A stretch of DNA of 64,000 nucleotides, taken from NCBI RefSeq assembly GCF_019242955.1, contig NZ_CP066129.1, forward strand, positions 2,356,001 through 2,420,000, written 5' to 3'. Every line of letters starts with the position of its first letter. Within the stretch, counting starts at the first letter, position 1. Under the pieces are notes generated by a model. That model saw only the letters and a list, made by a program, of their open reading frames with translations, was not told the DNA's origin and searched no databases. Shown one piece after another: positions 1 through 8,271 of this stretch. Both the position numbers and the translations under genes were made by a program. The DNA is from Morganella morganii. GTDB lineage: Bacteria > Pseudomonadota > Gammaproteobacteria > Enterobacterales > Enterobacteriaceae.

Positions 1-498
1 ATCGCCACTACTATCCGCATCGGTTTTAACCTCGGGAAAAATTCCACGGAGAAAGCACGGGTTTCCGCCTATACCGGGCTGGGTGTCGGGCTGATGATAG
101 CCGCTGTGACGGCGCTCTTTACCGTGCTGTTCCGTGAGCCTATCGCCCTGCTGTATAACGATAATCCGGAAGTGGTGATTATGGCCTCCGGCCTGATGCT
201 GTTTGCCGGTATTTACCAGTTGTCGGATTCCGTTCAGGTGATCGGTGCCGGTGTGCTGCGTGGCTATAAAGACACACGCGCCATCTTCTATATTACCTTT
301 ACGGCTTACTGGGTTCTCGGCCTGCCGTCCGGTTATCTCCTCGGTCTGACTGATCTGGTGGTTCCGGCGATGGGCCCGGCCGGGTTCTGGATCGGTTTTA
401 TTATCGGATTAACCGCCGCGGCTATCGGTATGGCATGCCGTATCCTGTGGTTACAGAAACAGCCGGACAGTTTTATCCTGCAACGCGCCGGTCGTTAA
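1..498 (+). CDS. mdtK: Multidrug efflux MATE transporter MdtK (NorM), C-terminal part
   Basis: The reading frame is open from the first base and ends at TAA 498, giving about the last 165 residues of a MATE-family Na+ or H+ coupled drug exporter of the inner membrane. At least four hydrophobic segments are visible, and stretches such as [19 protein letters not shown] and the ending around [13 protein letters not shown] resemble the E. coli MdtK C-terminus. The first two thirds of the gene, with its start, lie outside the window. Position fits: in E. coli mdtK also lies just before the valV-valW tRNA pair. Identity is from remembered family sequence and synteny; high confidence for MATE, slightly lower for strict mdtK orthology. 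Confidence 0.9.
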   Translation: MATTIRIGFNLGKNSTEKARVSAYTGLGVGLMIAAVTALFTVLFREPIALLYNDNPEVVIMASGLMLFAGIYQLSDSVQVIGAGVLRGYKDTRAIFYITFTAYWVLGLPSGYLLGLTDLVVPAMGPAGFWIGFIIGLTAAAIGMACRILWLQKQPDSFILQRAGR

Positions 499-510
499 CG
501 GCTTTTGACG

Positions 511-581
511 GGGGAAATGCACAGTTTTCAGTCCGATAGCATTAAATACGAGCAGTCGGACAAGAAAATGTGTTTTTCCCC
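511..581. repeat. Long imperfect inverted repeat after mdtK
   Basis: Arms 511-536 and 556-581 are complementary except for two short mismatched or bulged places: GGGGAAA pairs TTTCCCC, CACA pairs TGTG, TTTTC pairs GAAAA, and GTCCGA pairs TCGGAC. The loop is about 19 bases. A transcript leaving mdtK would fold into a long hairpin, but no U-tract follows on the plus strand, so it is not a textbook intrinsic terminator. It ends directly at the -35 element of the tRNA promoter. Confidence 0.6.
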
Positions 582-610
582 TTGCAAGAACCGGCTCTGA
601 TCGTTAATAT
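582..610 (+). promoter_or_regulatory. Promoter of the tRNA-Val pair
   Basis: TTGCAA (582-587) and TAATAT (605-610) are separated by 17 bases, close to the sigma-70 consensus. The bases right after the -10 are C/G-rich (TCGTCCCCG), the type of discriminator common at stringently controlled stable-RNA promoters. The first tRNA begins 33 bases downstream. Confidence 0.6.
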
Positions 611-643
611 TCGTCCCCGTTGTCAGCGAAGATATTAAAGAAT

Positions 644-720
644 GCGTCCATAGCTCAGTTGGTTAGAGCACCACCTTGACATGGTGGGGGTCGGTGGTTC
701 GAGTCCACTTGGACGCACCA
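644..720 (+). tRNA. valV: tRNA-Val (anticodon GAC)
   Basis: A 77-nt cloverleaf with encoded CCA end. The acceptor arms GCGTCCA and TGGACGC pair perfectly, the D arm carries AGCTCAGTTGGTTAGAGC, the anticodon stem is ACCAC/GTGGT around the loop with GAC at 678-680, and the T arm contains GGTTCGAGTCC. It is nearly identical to E. coli valV, which also sits next to mdtK in a tandem pair. Confidence 0.97.
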
Positions 721-749
721 TTTACTTCGCAAAGCAATTATCACACAGT

Positions 750-826
750 GCGTCCATAGCTCAGTTGGTTAGAGCACCACCTTGACATGGTGGGGGTCGG
801 TGGTTCGAGTCCACTTGGACGCACCA
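750..826 (+). tRNA. valW: tRNA-Val (anticodon GAC), second copy
   Basis: This 77-nt sequence is identical to the copy at 644-720, with GAC at 784-786. Only 29 bases separate the two, so they are almost certainly one transcript, as for valVW in E. coli. No clear intrinsic terminator follows. Confidence 0.97.
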
Positions 827-975
827 TTTCTCAGCAGTTCCGTTTTCTCTCCCTCTTCAGTAGTTCATTTAGTTTTAATCAGTTACCCTCTTCTGTTTTC
901 ACTGTACTTATGCGTATCAATACGGCTGATTTCTTGCGTTAACGCAAAAATGTTAATTTATTTCTGATTTTATGA

Positions 976-1004
976 TTCAAATCACACTAATAACCCTCTA
1001 TAAT
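976..1004 (+). promoter_or_regulatory. pykF promoter
   Basis: TTCAAA (976-981), a 17-base spacer and a perfect TATAAT (999-1004) predict a start near 1011, leaving a leader of about 205 bases before pykF. A dyad ATGAT-TCAA-ATCAC (973-986) overlaps the -35 and resembles FNR and CRP half-sites, but matches neither consensus fully. Confidence 0.6.
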
Positions 1005-1016
1005 GCCTACATGATT

Positions 1017-1032
1017 GTTGAATGGATTCAGC
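1017..1032 (+). promoter_or_regulatory. Cra (FruR) operator of pykF
   Basis: GTTGAATGGATTCAGC matches the palindromic Cra consensus GCTGAATCGATTCAGC at 14 of 16 positions. It lies 6-21 bases after the predicted start, where bound Cra would block transcription. This agrees with the known repression of E. coli pykF by Cra and its relief by fructose 1-phosphate. A second half-site-like GCTGAAAC lies at 1049-1056. Confidence 0.65.
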
Positions 1033-1215
1033 TTACTGATTTACAAGCGCTGAAACAGAGAGGCGCAATAAAAAACACGCTATACTGAATCTGTTTTTTT
1101 ACAAAAACGACTAATTTTAATAACCGGGGATACCGACAATTGCCTATTCTTACCGTATGGTGTGTAATCAGGCGATTGTTCACTATTTACTCTCAATAAC
1201 TGTAGATGGGCTGTC

Positions 1216-2628
1216 ATGAAAAAGACGAAAATTGTTTGTACTATCGGACCTAAAACCGAATCAGAAGAGAAACTCGAAGCACTGTTAGACGCAGGCATGA
1301 ACGTTATGCGTCTGAACTTCTCCCACGGCGATTACGAAGAACATGGTCAGCGCATCAAAAATCTGCGTGCTGTCTGTGCACGTACCGGCAAGAAAGCAGC
1401 CATTTTACTGGATACCAAAGGCCCGGAAATCCGTACCATCAAACTGGAAGGCGGCAATGATGCTCCGCTGGTTGCGGGTCAGACCTTTACTTTCACCACA
1501 GATAAATCTGTCATCGGTAACACTGAGCGTGTTGCTGTCACCTACGCGGGTTTCGCGCAGGATCTGAAACCGGGCAATATCGTTCTGGTCGATGACGGCC
1601 TGATCGGCATGCGTGTGAAAGAAACCACCGCAACAGAAGTTATCTGTGAAGTTCTGAACAACGGTGACCTCGGTGAAAACAAAGGGGTTAACCTGCCGAA
1701 TGTGTCTATCGGCCTGCCGGCCCTGGCAGAAAAAGATAAACAGGATCTGATTTTCGGTTGTCAGCAGAATGTTGATTTCGTTGCGGCTTCCTTTATCCGT
1801 AAACGTTCCGATGTTGACGAAATCCGTGCTCACCTGAAAGCCAACGGCGGCGAACATATCCAGATCATCTCCAAGATTGAAAACCAGGAAGGGATGAACA
1901 ACTTCGATGAAATCCTCGAAGCTTCCGACGGTATCATGGTTGCCCGTGGTGACCTGGGTGTTGAAATCCCGGTTGAAGAAGTGATTTTCGCGCAGAAACT
2001 GATGATCGAAAAATGTAATACCGCCCGCAAAGTGGTCATTACCGCAACACAAATGCTCGATTCCATGATCAAAAACCCGCGCCCTACCCGTGCGGAAGCC
2101 GGTGACGTTGCCAACGCCATCCTCGACGGTACCGATGCGGTCATGCTGTCCGGTGAAAGTGCGAAAGGAAAATATCCGGTTGAAGCCGTCAGTATCATGG
2201 CTACTATCTGCGAACGTACTGATCGTGTGATGCACAGCCGTCTCGGCGATTTACCGGCCGGTAAAAAGCTGCGTGTTACTGAAGCAGTCTGCCGCGGCGC
2301 GGTGGAAATGTCAGAAAACCTGGATGCTCCGCTGATCGTTGTGGCAACCGCAGGCGGTAAATCCGCGAAGTCTGTCCGCAAATACTTCCCGAAAGCCCCT
2401 ATTCTGGCACTGACCACCAACGAAACCACTGCCCGTCAGTTACTGCTGGTGAAAGGCGTGACCACCAAACTGGTCAGCGAAATCTTATCAACCGATGATT
2501 TCTACCGTATCGGCCGTGAAGCCGCGCTGGAAAGCGGTCTGGCCACCAACGGTGAGATTGTGGTAATGGTATCCGGTGCATTGGTTCCGAGCGGCACCAC
2601 CAATACCTCATCGGTACAATTACTGTAA
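1216..2628 (+). CDS. pykF: Pyruvate kinase I (PykF)
   Basis: Converts phosphoenolpyruvate and ADP to pyruvate and ATP in the cytoplasm, the last step of glycolysis. The 470-residue length equals that of the E. coli type I enzyme. Expected active-site residues are present: Arg32 in the MRLNFSHG segment, Lys220 in [10 protein letters not shown], and Asp246 in the MVARGDLG loop that binds divalent metal. The C-terminal allosteric domain (about 350-470) is complete. The gene is monocistronic, with its own promoter and Cra operator upstream and an intrinsic terminator 30 bases after the stop. Type I (fructose 1,6-bisphosphate activated) rather than type II is inferred from overall similarity and from the lpp neighbour, as in E. 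coli. Confidence 0.98.
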   Translation: MKKTKIVCTIGPKTESEEKLEALLDAGMNVMRLNFSHGDYEEHGQRIKNLRAVCARTGKKAAILLDTKGPEIRTIKLEGGNDAPLVAGQTFTFTTDKSVIGNTERVAVTYAGFAQDLKPGNIVLVDDGLIGMRVKETTATEVICEVLNNGDLGENKGVNLPNVSIGLPALAEKDKQDLIFGCQQNVDFVAASFIRKRSDVDEIRAHLKANGGEHIQIISKIENQEGMNNFDEILEASDGIMVARGDLGVEIPVEEVIFAQKLMIEKCNTARKVVITATQMLDSMIKNPRPTRAEAGDVANAILDGTDAVMLSGESAKGKYPVEAVSIMATICERTDRVMHSRLGDLPAGKKLRVTEAVCRGAVEMSENLDAPLIVVATAGGKSAKSVRKYFPKAPILALTTNETTARQLLLVKGVTTKLVSEILSTDDFYRIGREAALESGLATNGEIVVMVSGALVPSGTTNTSSVQLL

Positions 2629-2657
2629 TATTTTTCAGCATTATCTGAATTAATAAG

Positions 2658-2684
2658 AGCACCCGCTGCACGGGTGCTTTTTTT
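2658..2684 (+). terminator. pykF terminator
   Basis: AGCACCCG and CGGGTGCT form an 8-bp GC-rich stem with a 5-base loop, followed by a run of seven T. Confidence 0.9.
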
Positions 2685-2879
2685 ATTCTAAACTGTAAGA
2701 GAACATGAAATGAAGCAACCGGCCGCAGAATAATTGCCGCTTTCTGAATACGGGATGATACCGCGCTGTCTTATCTGGCCCCGCATCAGATTATTTGGTT
2801 GAGAATTACGCAATTGCCGTTTTTTTTTGATTTATTTTGCGGTTTCAGGAAAATTATCTTTGTAAACGCTGAATTTCTA

Positions 2880-2945
2880 TTCTCTTTCCCTATTGAAATG
2901 TGTAATATCATTACTGCTACTTGGTGATTAACTTTAATCTAGAGG
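2880..2945 (+). promoter_or_regulatory. lpp promoter and conserved leader
   Basis: The -10 candidate is TAATAT (2903-2908), preceded by T/A-rich DNA and a poor -35. The segment 2925-2950 is almost the same as the E. coli lpp mRNA leader, which carries the ribosome-binding site AGAGGGTATT. The region 2685-2880 holds no gene I can support. Confidence 0.5.
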
Positions 2946-2953
2946 GTATTAAA

Positions 2954-3190
2954 ATGGGTCGTTCTAAGATTGTATTAGGTGCTGTAGTTTTAGCTTCTGC
3001 ATTATTAGCAGGTTGTTCTTCTAACGCTAAATTTGACCAACTGGACAACGACGTTAAGACGCTGAATGCCAAAGTTGATCAACTGAGCAACGATGTTAAC
3101 GCCATCCGTGCTGATGTTCAGCAGGCTAAAGACGAAGCAGCACGCGCTAACCAGCGCTTAGACAACCAGGTTCGTTCTTACAAAAAATAA
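2954..3190 (+). CDS. lpp: Major outer membrane (Braun) lipoprotein Lpp
   Basis: A small lipoprotein that ties the outer membrane to peptidoglycan. The start is ATG 2954, placed 8 bases after AGAGG; a longer frame from 2921 would run through the leader and is unlikely. The product is 78 residues, the usual length. The signal peptide ends in the lipobox LLAGC with Cys21 as lipidation site. The rest is a heptad-repeat coiled coil (about 28-72), and the C-terminal lysine of SYKK is the residue cross-linked to meso-diaminopimelate. Codon use is strongly biased (GTT, GCT, AAC, CTG), as expected for one of the most abundant proteins in the cell. Ldt-type transpeptidases such as the neighbouring LdtE share its peptidoglycan substrate. 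Confidence 0.98.
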
Positions 3191-3215
3191 TTTGTAATCA
3201 CTGCCTGAAGAACAG

Positions 3216-3249
3216 ATGGCGTAGCATAAATTATGCTACGCCATTTTTT
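3216..3249 (+). terminator. lpp terminator
   Basis: A perfect 14-bp inverted repeat (ATGGCGTAGCATAA/TTATGCTACGCCAT) with a minimal loop, followed by six T: a very strong intrinsic terminator. Confidence 0.95.
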
Positions 3250-3250
3250 A

Positions 3251-3286
3251 TGTCTGTCATTTATGCTCATATACAAATGACAGACA
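3251..3286. repeat. Perfect 12-bp inverted repeat between two convergent terminators
   Basis: TGTCTGTCATTT (3251-3262) and AAATGACAGACA (3275-3286) are perfect complements with a 12-base loop. The pairing extends outward because the T-tract of the lpp terminator and the A-tract of the ldtE terminator are also complementary. Confidence 0.75.
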
Positions 3287-3320
3287 TAAAAAAAACCGCC
3301 TCACAAACGGAAGCGGTTTT
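3284..3320 (-). terminator. ldtE terminator
   Basis: Read on the minus strand, AAAACCGC and GCGGTTTT form the stem, and seven or more T follow (the A-run at 3288-3295). Confidence 0.85.
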
Positions 3321-3346
3321 GTCTGTCACAGAGATATCACGGGTGA

Positions 3347-4429
3347 TTACTCCGCGCTTTTTTCCTCACTGACAATCGGGCCCGGCTGGGTTAACTGACC
3401 CGGCGCAAAATCAGCCGGTTGCAGATTCAGTGCTTTTACTTCCGCTTCTTCGTCCATTTCCACCGGTGCAAAGTTGGTTTTCTCTGCCGGTACCGCTTCC
3501 TGCTTATACTGCGCATCACGGCTGACATTGACCGGCATACCGGAACGACGTGCAATCGCCTGCTCAACAATGGCACTGTTGGTGTCCGGAGACTGGATAA
3601 AGCTGGTCAGTCCGGCTGAACGGGTAATCGGCATGGTCTGCGGATCGTCGTTCTTATTACGGGACAGCGGCTGATGCACTTCCACATAACGCTGGCCATC
3701 CGGCTCAACAGTATATTTCACCGGCTCATTAACGATCTGAACCCGGGTCCCTTTCGGAATGGTTTTAAACAGCGCTTCAATATCATCCGGACGCAGGCGG
3801 ATACAGCCGGAGCTGACACGCATACCGATACCAAAGTCCGCGTTAGTACCGTGGATCAGGTATTCACCGCGACCATGCGCCAGACGTAGTGCAAACAGCC
3901 CCATCGGGTTTTCCGGCCCTGCAGGAACAACTGCCGGTAAGGTGATCCCCTGTGCGGCATAAGCTTTGCGGATATTCGTGGTCGGCGTCCAGGTCGGATC
4001 TTTGATCAACTGGGAAACTGAGGTGGTCATGATCGGTGTATCACGCCCCAGCTGGCCGATACCAATCGGATAGACCCGCACGGTGTTAGTGCCTTTCGGA
4101 TAATAGAACAGGCGCAGTTCCGCCAGGTTAATCACAATGCCCTGATGCGGTGTATCCGGCAGGATCAGCTGTGACGGGATAATCAGTTCACTGCCCGGCT
4201 TCGGCAGATACGGATCTGTCCCCGGGTTGGCTTCCAGCATCGCCAGCAGGCCGATGCCGTATTCTGCCGCAATCGCTTCCAGCGAGCGTCCGTCATCCGG
4301 AACAACATAGGTGACGTTTTCGCCGATGACCCGGCTCTTATCCGCAGGGAGTTGATATTCAGTTGCCCGGGCTGTCAGCGCAGTTACCGCTAACAACAGC
4401 CCGCCCAGCAACGGGAGAATTCGTTTCAT
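3347..4429 (-). CDS. ldtE: L,D-transpeptidase LdtE (YnhG)
   Basis: A periplasmic enzyme of the YkuD family that forms 3-3 (meso-DAP to meso-DAP) cross-links in peptidoglycan. The 360-residue protein has a signal peptide (cleavage near Ala20-Ala22), a LysM-like segment (about 41-85) and the YkuD catalytic domain (about 96-235). The catalytic signature is intact: His193 in LIHGTNADFGIG and the nucleophile Cys209 in SSGCIRL. The C-terminal 100 residues are an extension rich in charged residues. It lies between lpp and sufE, exactly as ynhG does in E. coli, which supports LdtE over other Ldt paralogues. It faces lpp tail to tail. Confidence 0.93.
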   Translation of the reverse strand: MKRILPLLGGLLLAVTALTARATEYQLPADKSRVIGENVTYVVPDDGRSLEAIAAEYGIGLLAMLEANPGTDPYLPKPGSELIIPSQLILPDTPHQGIVINLAELRLFYYPKGTNTVRVYPIGIGQLGRDTPIMTTSVSQLIKDPTWTPTTNIRKAYAAQGITLPAVVPAGPENPMGLFALRLAHGRGEYLIHGTNADFGIGMRVSSGCIRLRPDDIEALFKTIPKGTRVQIVNEPVKYTVEPDGQRYVEVHQPLSRNKNDDPQTMPITRSAGLTSFIQSPDTNSAIVEQAIARRSGMPVNVSRDAQYKQEAVPAEKTNFAPVEMDEEAEVKALNLQPADFAPGQLTQPGPIVSEEKSAE

Positions 4430-4451
4430 TCCAGATCCTCAGCTGATGGTA

Positions 4452-4482
4452 TAAAAAAATACGTGGCCGTCTGCCGGCCACG
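4452..4482 (-). terminator. suf operon terminator
   Basis: On the minus strand CGTGGCCG and CGGCCACG form an 8-bp stem with a 5-base loop, followed by A then seven T. It lies 46 bases after the sufE stop and upstream of ldtE, separating the two units. Confidence 0.9.
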
Positions 4483-4527
4483 CCAGGTAATATATTATTA
4501 GCAGAGTAAGTAAAAGGGAACGATGTT

Positions 4528-4947
4528 TTATCTCATTTGCTGCGTGTTTTGTATGATTGTTCTGACCATGGCGTTCAGTCCCTGAGTACGGGAGGGGGTC
4601 AGATGGACAGAAAGTGCCAGTTCCGAGAAGATGTGTGCGATATCCAGTTCACGGATTTCTGCCGGCAATTTTCCCTGATACAGCGCGATAACCAGCGCCA
4701 CCAGGCCCTTAACGATAGCAGCGTCGCTGTCACCGGCGAACCAGACGCGCCCTTCCTCATCCTGCTGCATGATGATCCAGACCTGACTCTGACAGCCCGA
4801 TATTTTATACTGCGGTTGCCGTTGTGCTTCTGTCAGTGCCGGTAACTTTTCTCCCAGCTCAATCAGATACAGATAACGTTCTTCCCAGTCATGGCAACGG
4901 GAGAAGTTGCGCAGTAATTTTGCCTGATCCGGCAACGAAATTTTCAT
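4528..4947 (-). CDS. sufE: Cysteine desulfuration protein SufE
   Basis: Accepts sulfane sulfur from the SufS persulfide and passes it to SufBCD for Fe-S cluster assembly in the cytoplasm, mainly under oxidative stress or iron limitation. The 139-residue length is normal. The sulfur-acceptor cysteine is Cys52 in ISGCQSQVW. It is the last gene of the sufABCDSE operon, 8 bases after the sufS stop, with the operon terminator downstream. Confidence 0.97.
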   Translation of the reverse strand: MKISLPDQAKLLRNFSRCHDWEERYLYLIELGEKLPALTEAQRQPQYKISGCQSQVWIIMQQDEEGRVWFAGDSDAAIVKGLVALVIALYQGKLPAEIRELDIAHIFSELALSVHLTPSRTQGLNAMVRTIIQNTQQMR

Positions 4948-4955
4948 CAGAATCC

Positions 4956-6195
4956 TTAACCCAGCAGTTTTGCGGTACGTTTCAGTGCGTCCGTCAGTAT
5001 ATCAATGTCTGCTTCGGTGGTGTAGAGCGCCAGTGAAGCACGGCACATAGCACTGACACCATAATGTGCCAGCAGTGGTTGTGCGCAGTGATGCCCTGTG
5101 CGGACAGCCACACCGTAACGATCCAGAAACGCACCGGTATCAAAGGCATGATGCTTACCGAGGTTAAAGGCGATCACCCCTTCCCGCTGTGCATTACCAT
5201 ACAGAATAATACCGGGAACCTCTGTCAGACGGGTCAGTGCATACTGCATGAGTGTGTGCTCATACGCGGCTATCTCCGCCATACCGGCAGCGTTCAGATA
5301 ATCCAGCGCGGCCCCCAGGCCGATAATCCCCTGAATATTCGGCGTACCCGCTTCGAAACGCCACGGTACATCCGCATATGTAATGCCGTTTGTCAGGCTG
5401 ACATCCGCGATCATCGCACCACCGCCTTCGCGCGGCGGCATCATATCCAGCAGGGATTTACGTCCCCACAAAATACCAATGCCGGTCGGTCCGTACAGTT
5501 TATGACCGGAGAAGGCATAAAAATCGCAATCCAGCGCCTGCACATCCACCGGCTGATGCATTGCGCCCTGGGCGCCGTCCACCAGCACCGCCAGTTCCCC
5601 CCCCGGCGGCACGGCTCAGTTCCCGCGCCTGCGCAATAATCGCTTTCACCGGATTCACCGTACCAAGGACATTAGAGAGATGCGTAAAACTCAGCAGCCG
5701 GGTGCGGTTGTCGATCAGTTCCGGCAGTTTGCTCAGGATCAGAGTGCCGTCATCTGCCATCGGCAGCACACGGATCTCAATCCCTGCACTCTCCGCCAGC
5801 ATATACCAGGGCACAATATTGGCGTGATGCTCCATCTCCGTAATAATGATGTTGTCACCATCATTACAGAACGCACGGCCAAAGCTGTCCGCCACCAGAT
5901 TGATGGCTTCGGTGGTACCTTTGACAAAGATAATTTCTTCCGTCTGCGGCGCGTTGATAAACGCTGCCGCTTTCTGACGCACCGCTTCCGTGGCGGCCGT
6001 TGCCTCTGCACTTAAGGTGTGAATGCCGCGGTGAACCGCGGCATAATGGTGAGCGGTAAAATCACTCACCGCATCAATCACCTGTTGTGGTTTCTGGGCA
6101 CTGGCAGCGCTGTCAAGATAGACCAGCGGTTTACCGTTCACCTCCCCGGCCAGCACCGGGAAGTCGGCCCGTAATTGCTGCACAGGATAACTCAT
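4956..6195 (-). pseudogene. sufS: Cysteine desulfurase SufS, interrupted by a +1 frameshift
   Basis: PLP enzyme that removes sulfur from cysteine for SufE/SufBCD. The N-terminal part reads in one frame from ATG 6195 to about residue 198 (ending ...[15 protein letters not shown]), and the rest reads in the next frame from about 5605 to the stop at 4956. The switch is at a run of eight C on the plus strand (5597-5604, G on the coding strand). With seven G the frame is continuous, the protein has 412 residues (E. coli 406), and the join reads [14 protein letters not shown], as expected. All key residues survive outside the shift: the PLP lysine in [11 protein letters not shown] and the active cysteine in [10 protein letters not shown]. 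Given the otherwise intact operon, a homopolymer sequencing error is the simplest cause; a real or phase-variable frameshift is possible. Confidence 0.9.
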
Positions 6196-7499
6196 GGCTG
6201 TTTATCCCCCTGATCCAGCGACTGACGGATACGCGCCATCACCACATCATTGAGAGACTCATCACTGACCGCATCGGTCAGTTCTGCCGCAAACGCGAGG
6301 ATGATCATCTGCTTCGCGGCTTTTTCGGCGATCCCGCGGGTACGCAGATAAAACAGCTGCTCCTCATCAATACGGCCGACCGTCGCACCGTGGCTGCATT
6401 TCACATCATCCGCATAGATTTCCAGCTGCGGTTTGGTATCGATTTCCGCTTTCCGGCCCAGCAGCAGGTTATTGTTGGTCATCTGACCGTCGGTTTTCAG
6501 CGCATGCGGTGCCACTTTGATCATGCCGTTAAACACCGCCCGGCTGTTGTCCATCACAATCGTTTTATGGCGCTGGCGGCTTTCACAATACCCTTTGTTA
6601 TGCTCCAGATAGGTACGGGTATCCGCGATTTCACCATGTTTCGGCAACACCAGACTGTTCATGGCCAGCACAATACCTTCGCCGTTAAGCTGCGTGCTGG
6701 TGTGATGCCGTGTCAGTTTGCCGCCGAGCAGAAAACTGGTGCTTTCGACACGGGCATGTGCGGCAATGACCAAATCATTATGGGCGAAATGGTACGCCTG
6801 CGGATTTTCAAATCCCAGTTTCAGGTGACGGAAATCACTGTTTTCACCAATAGCGGCAGTCATCCGTGCGCCGGTGAAATGCGCTGATTGCTCATCCGGG
6901 CTGATAAAGTGCTCAATCACAGACACTGACGCATTCGCACCGATATCCAGGTGATAACGGCTGTGATTCATATTCAGCACATCATTATGTGCCGTTGAGA
7001 TATTGACGATATACAGGGGTTTTTCCGCCTGTGCACCCGATTTTACGCGGATCATCAGCGGCGACTGCGCCAGACTTTCGGTCAGATGCAGGAAAATCTC
7101 CCCGTTAACCGGCTCAGGAAATTCACTGCGATTATCCGCCACCGTCAATTCAAATACACCTGTATCCGTATCACTCCACTGCGGCGCAAAAACGCCGTCC
7201 GCCAGCACGATGCGGTATGCATTCAGTGAGGTCAGCACCGCGTCCGGTAACGTATTCAGTGTGCCGGTCTGCTGCTGATAATCAGCCGCCAGAAGTACAT
7301 CCAGAGAGGTATAGTGCCAGTCTTCCTGATGAAATGCCGGGAAGCCGGTTTTTTGTGCCTGCTGCCAGTGCTGTGCCGCATGTCCGGACAGCGGGCGCTG
7401 TGCGACAAGCTGACCGATCCGGCTCATCGCGGCCAGATTGCGCTCACTGACCTCACGGCGTTTCAGCGCACGTTCACTGTTGGTCAATAAGCCAGCCAT
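6192..7499 (-). CDS. sufD: Fe-S cluster assembly scaffold subunit SufD
   Basis: SufD pairs with SufB on the SufC2 ATPase to form the SufBC2D scaffold, where it helps iron entry. The start ATG 7499 ([12 protein letters not shown]) lies inside the end of sufC with a 26-base overlap, as in E. coli; a longer frame from 7577 would extend into sufC without similarity. The product is 435 residues, slightly longer than the E. coli protein (423). The C-terminal beta-helix region contains the conserved [20 protein letters not shown] segment with the SufD histidine. Its stop overlaps the sufS start (ATGA). Confidence 0.95.
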   Translation of the reverse strand: MAGLLTNSERALKRREVSERNLAAMSRIGQLVAQRPLSGHAAQHWQQAQKTGFPAFHQEDWHYTSLDVLLAADYQQQTGTLNTLPDAVLTSLNAYRIVLADGVFAPQWSDTDTGVFELTVADNRSEFPEPVNGEIFLHLTESLAQSPLMIRVKSGAQAEKPLYIVNISTAHNDVLNMNHSRYHLDIGANASVSVIEHFISPDEQSAHFTGARMTAAIGENSDFRHLKLGFENPQAYHFAHNDLVIAAHARVESTSFLLGGKLTRHHTSTQLNGEGIVLAMNSLVLPKHGEIADTRTYLEHNKGYCESRQRHKTIVMDNSRAVFNGMIKVAPHALKTDGQMTNNNLLLGRKAEIDTKPQLEIYADDVKCSHGATVGRIDEEQLFYLRTRGIAEKAAKQMIILAFAAELTDAVSDESLNDVVMARIRQSLDQGDKQP

Positions 7500-8220
7500 A
7501 TCCCTGCTCCTCCAGTTTTTTCGCCAGTGAGAAATCACCGGATTTAATAATTTTGCCCTGATACAGCACGTGAACAAAATCCGGCTTTACATAATCCAGG
7601 ATGCGCTGGTAGTGGGTAACAATAATAAAAGCGCGATCCGGACTGCGTAACTGGTTTACCCCGTTCGCCACGGTTTTCAGGGCATCGATATCCAGCCCGG
7701 AATCCGTTTCATCCAGAATGCAGAGTGACGGCTCAAGAGCGGCCATTTGCAGGATATCGTTACGTTTTTTCTCACCGCCGGAGAACCCGACGTTCACGGC
7801 ACGCGTCAGCAGATCCTGCGGCATATTCAGCAGTTCAATTTTATCTTCGATAAAATCCGCGAAATCAAAGCGATCCAGCGCCTCTTCACCGCGGTATTCG
7901 CGCACCGCATTCACTGCGGTTTGCAGGAAAAACTGGTTGCTCACACCCGGAATTTCCACCGGATACTGAAAAGCAAGGAAAATCCCTTCACCGGCACGGT
8001 CTTCCGGTGCCAGATCCAGCAGGTCTTTACCTTTAAATGTGACTGATCCGCTGTCAATTTCATACTCTTCCCGGCCGGCCAGTGTGGCAGACAGGGTGCT
8101 TTTACCGGAACCGTTCGGCCCCATAATGGCGTGGATTTCCCCCGGTTTCACATCCAGTGATAACCCTTTGAGGATTTCGTTACCTTCCACGCTGACATGC
8201 AAATCTTTTACGCTTAACAT
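7474..8220 (-). CDS. sufC: Fe-S assembly ATPase SufC
   Basis: An ABC-type ATPase of the cytosolic SufBC2D complex, not a transporter subunit. In 248 residues it has Walker A GPNGSGKST (about 34-42), the signature FSGGEKKRN (about 150) and Walker B LCILDETDSGLD (about 170), followed by a switch histidine in FIIVTHYQR. The ATP-driven dimerisation rearranges SufB and SufD. It lies between sufB (51-base gap) and sufD (26-base overlap). Confidence 0.97.
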   Translation of the reverse strand: MLSVKDLHVSVEGNEILKGLSLDVKPGEIHAIMGPNGSGKSTLSATLAGREEYEIDSGSVTFKGKDLLDLAPEDRAGEGIFLAFQYPVEIPGVSNQFFLQTAVNAVREYRGEEALDRFDFADFIEDKIELLNMPQDLLTRAVNVGFSGGEKKRNDILQMAALEPSLCILDETDSGLDIDALKTVANGVNQLRSPDRAFIIVTHYQRILDYVKPDFVHVLYQGKIIKSGDFSLAKKLEEQGYGWLIDQQ

Positions 8221-8271
8221 AATGTACTACTCCGTCCTGCCGGTTATCCCGCAGGCGCTGATTCTGATGTA

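Noticed and set aside
782-967. 61-residue open frame running through the second tRNA-Val
   Set aside because: It starts inside the tRNA, has no ribosome-binding site and no family likeness.
973-986. FNR/CRP-like dyad overlapping the pykF -35
   Set aside because: Matches each consensus only partly and its position does not decide the regulator; mentioned with the promoter but not called separately.
1405-2429. Two long antisense frames inside pykF
   Set aside because: They are mirror frames of a strongly biased coding sequence; no start signals or domain patterns.
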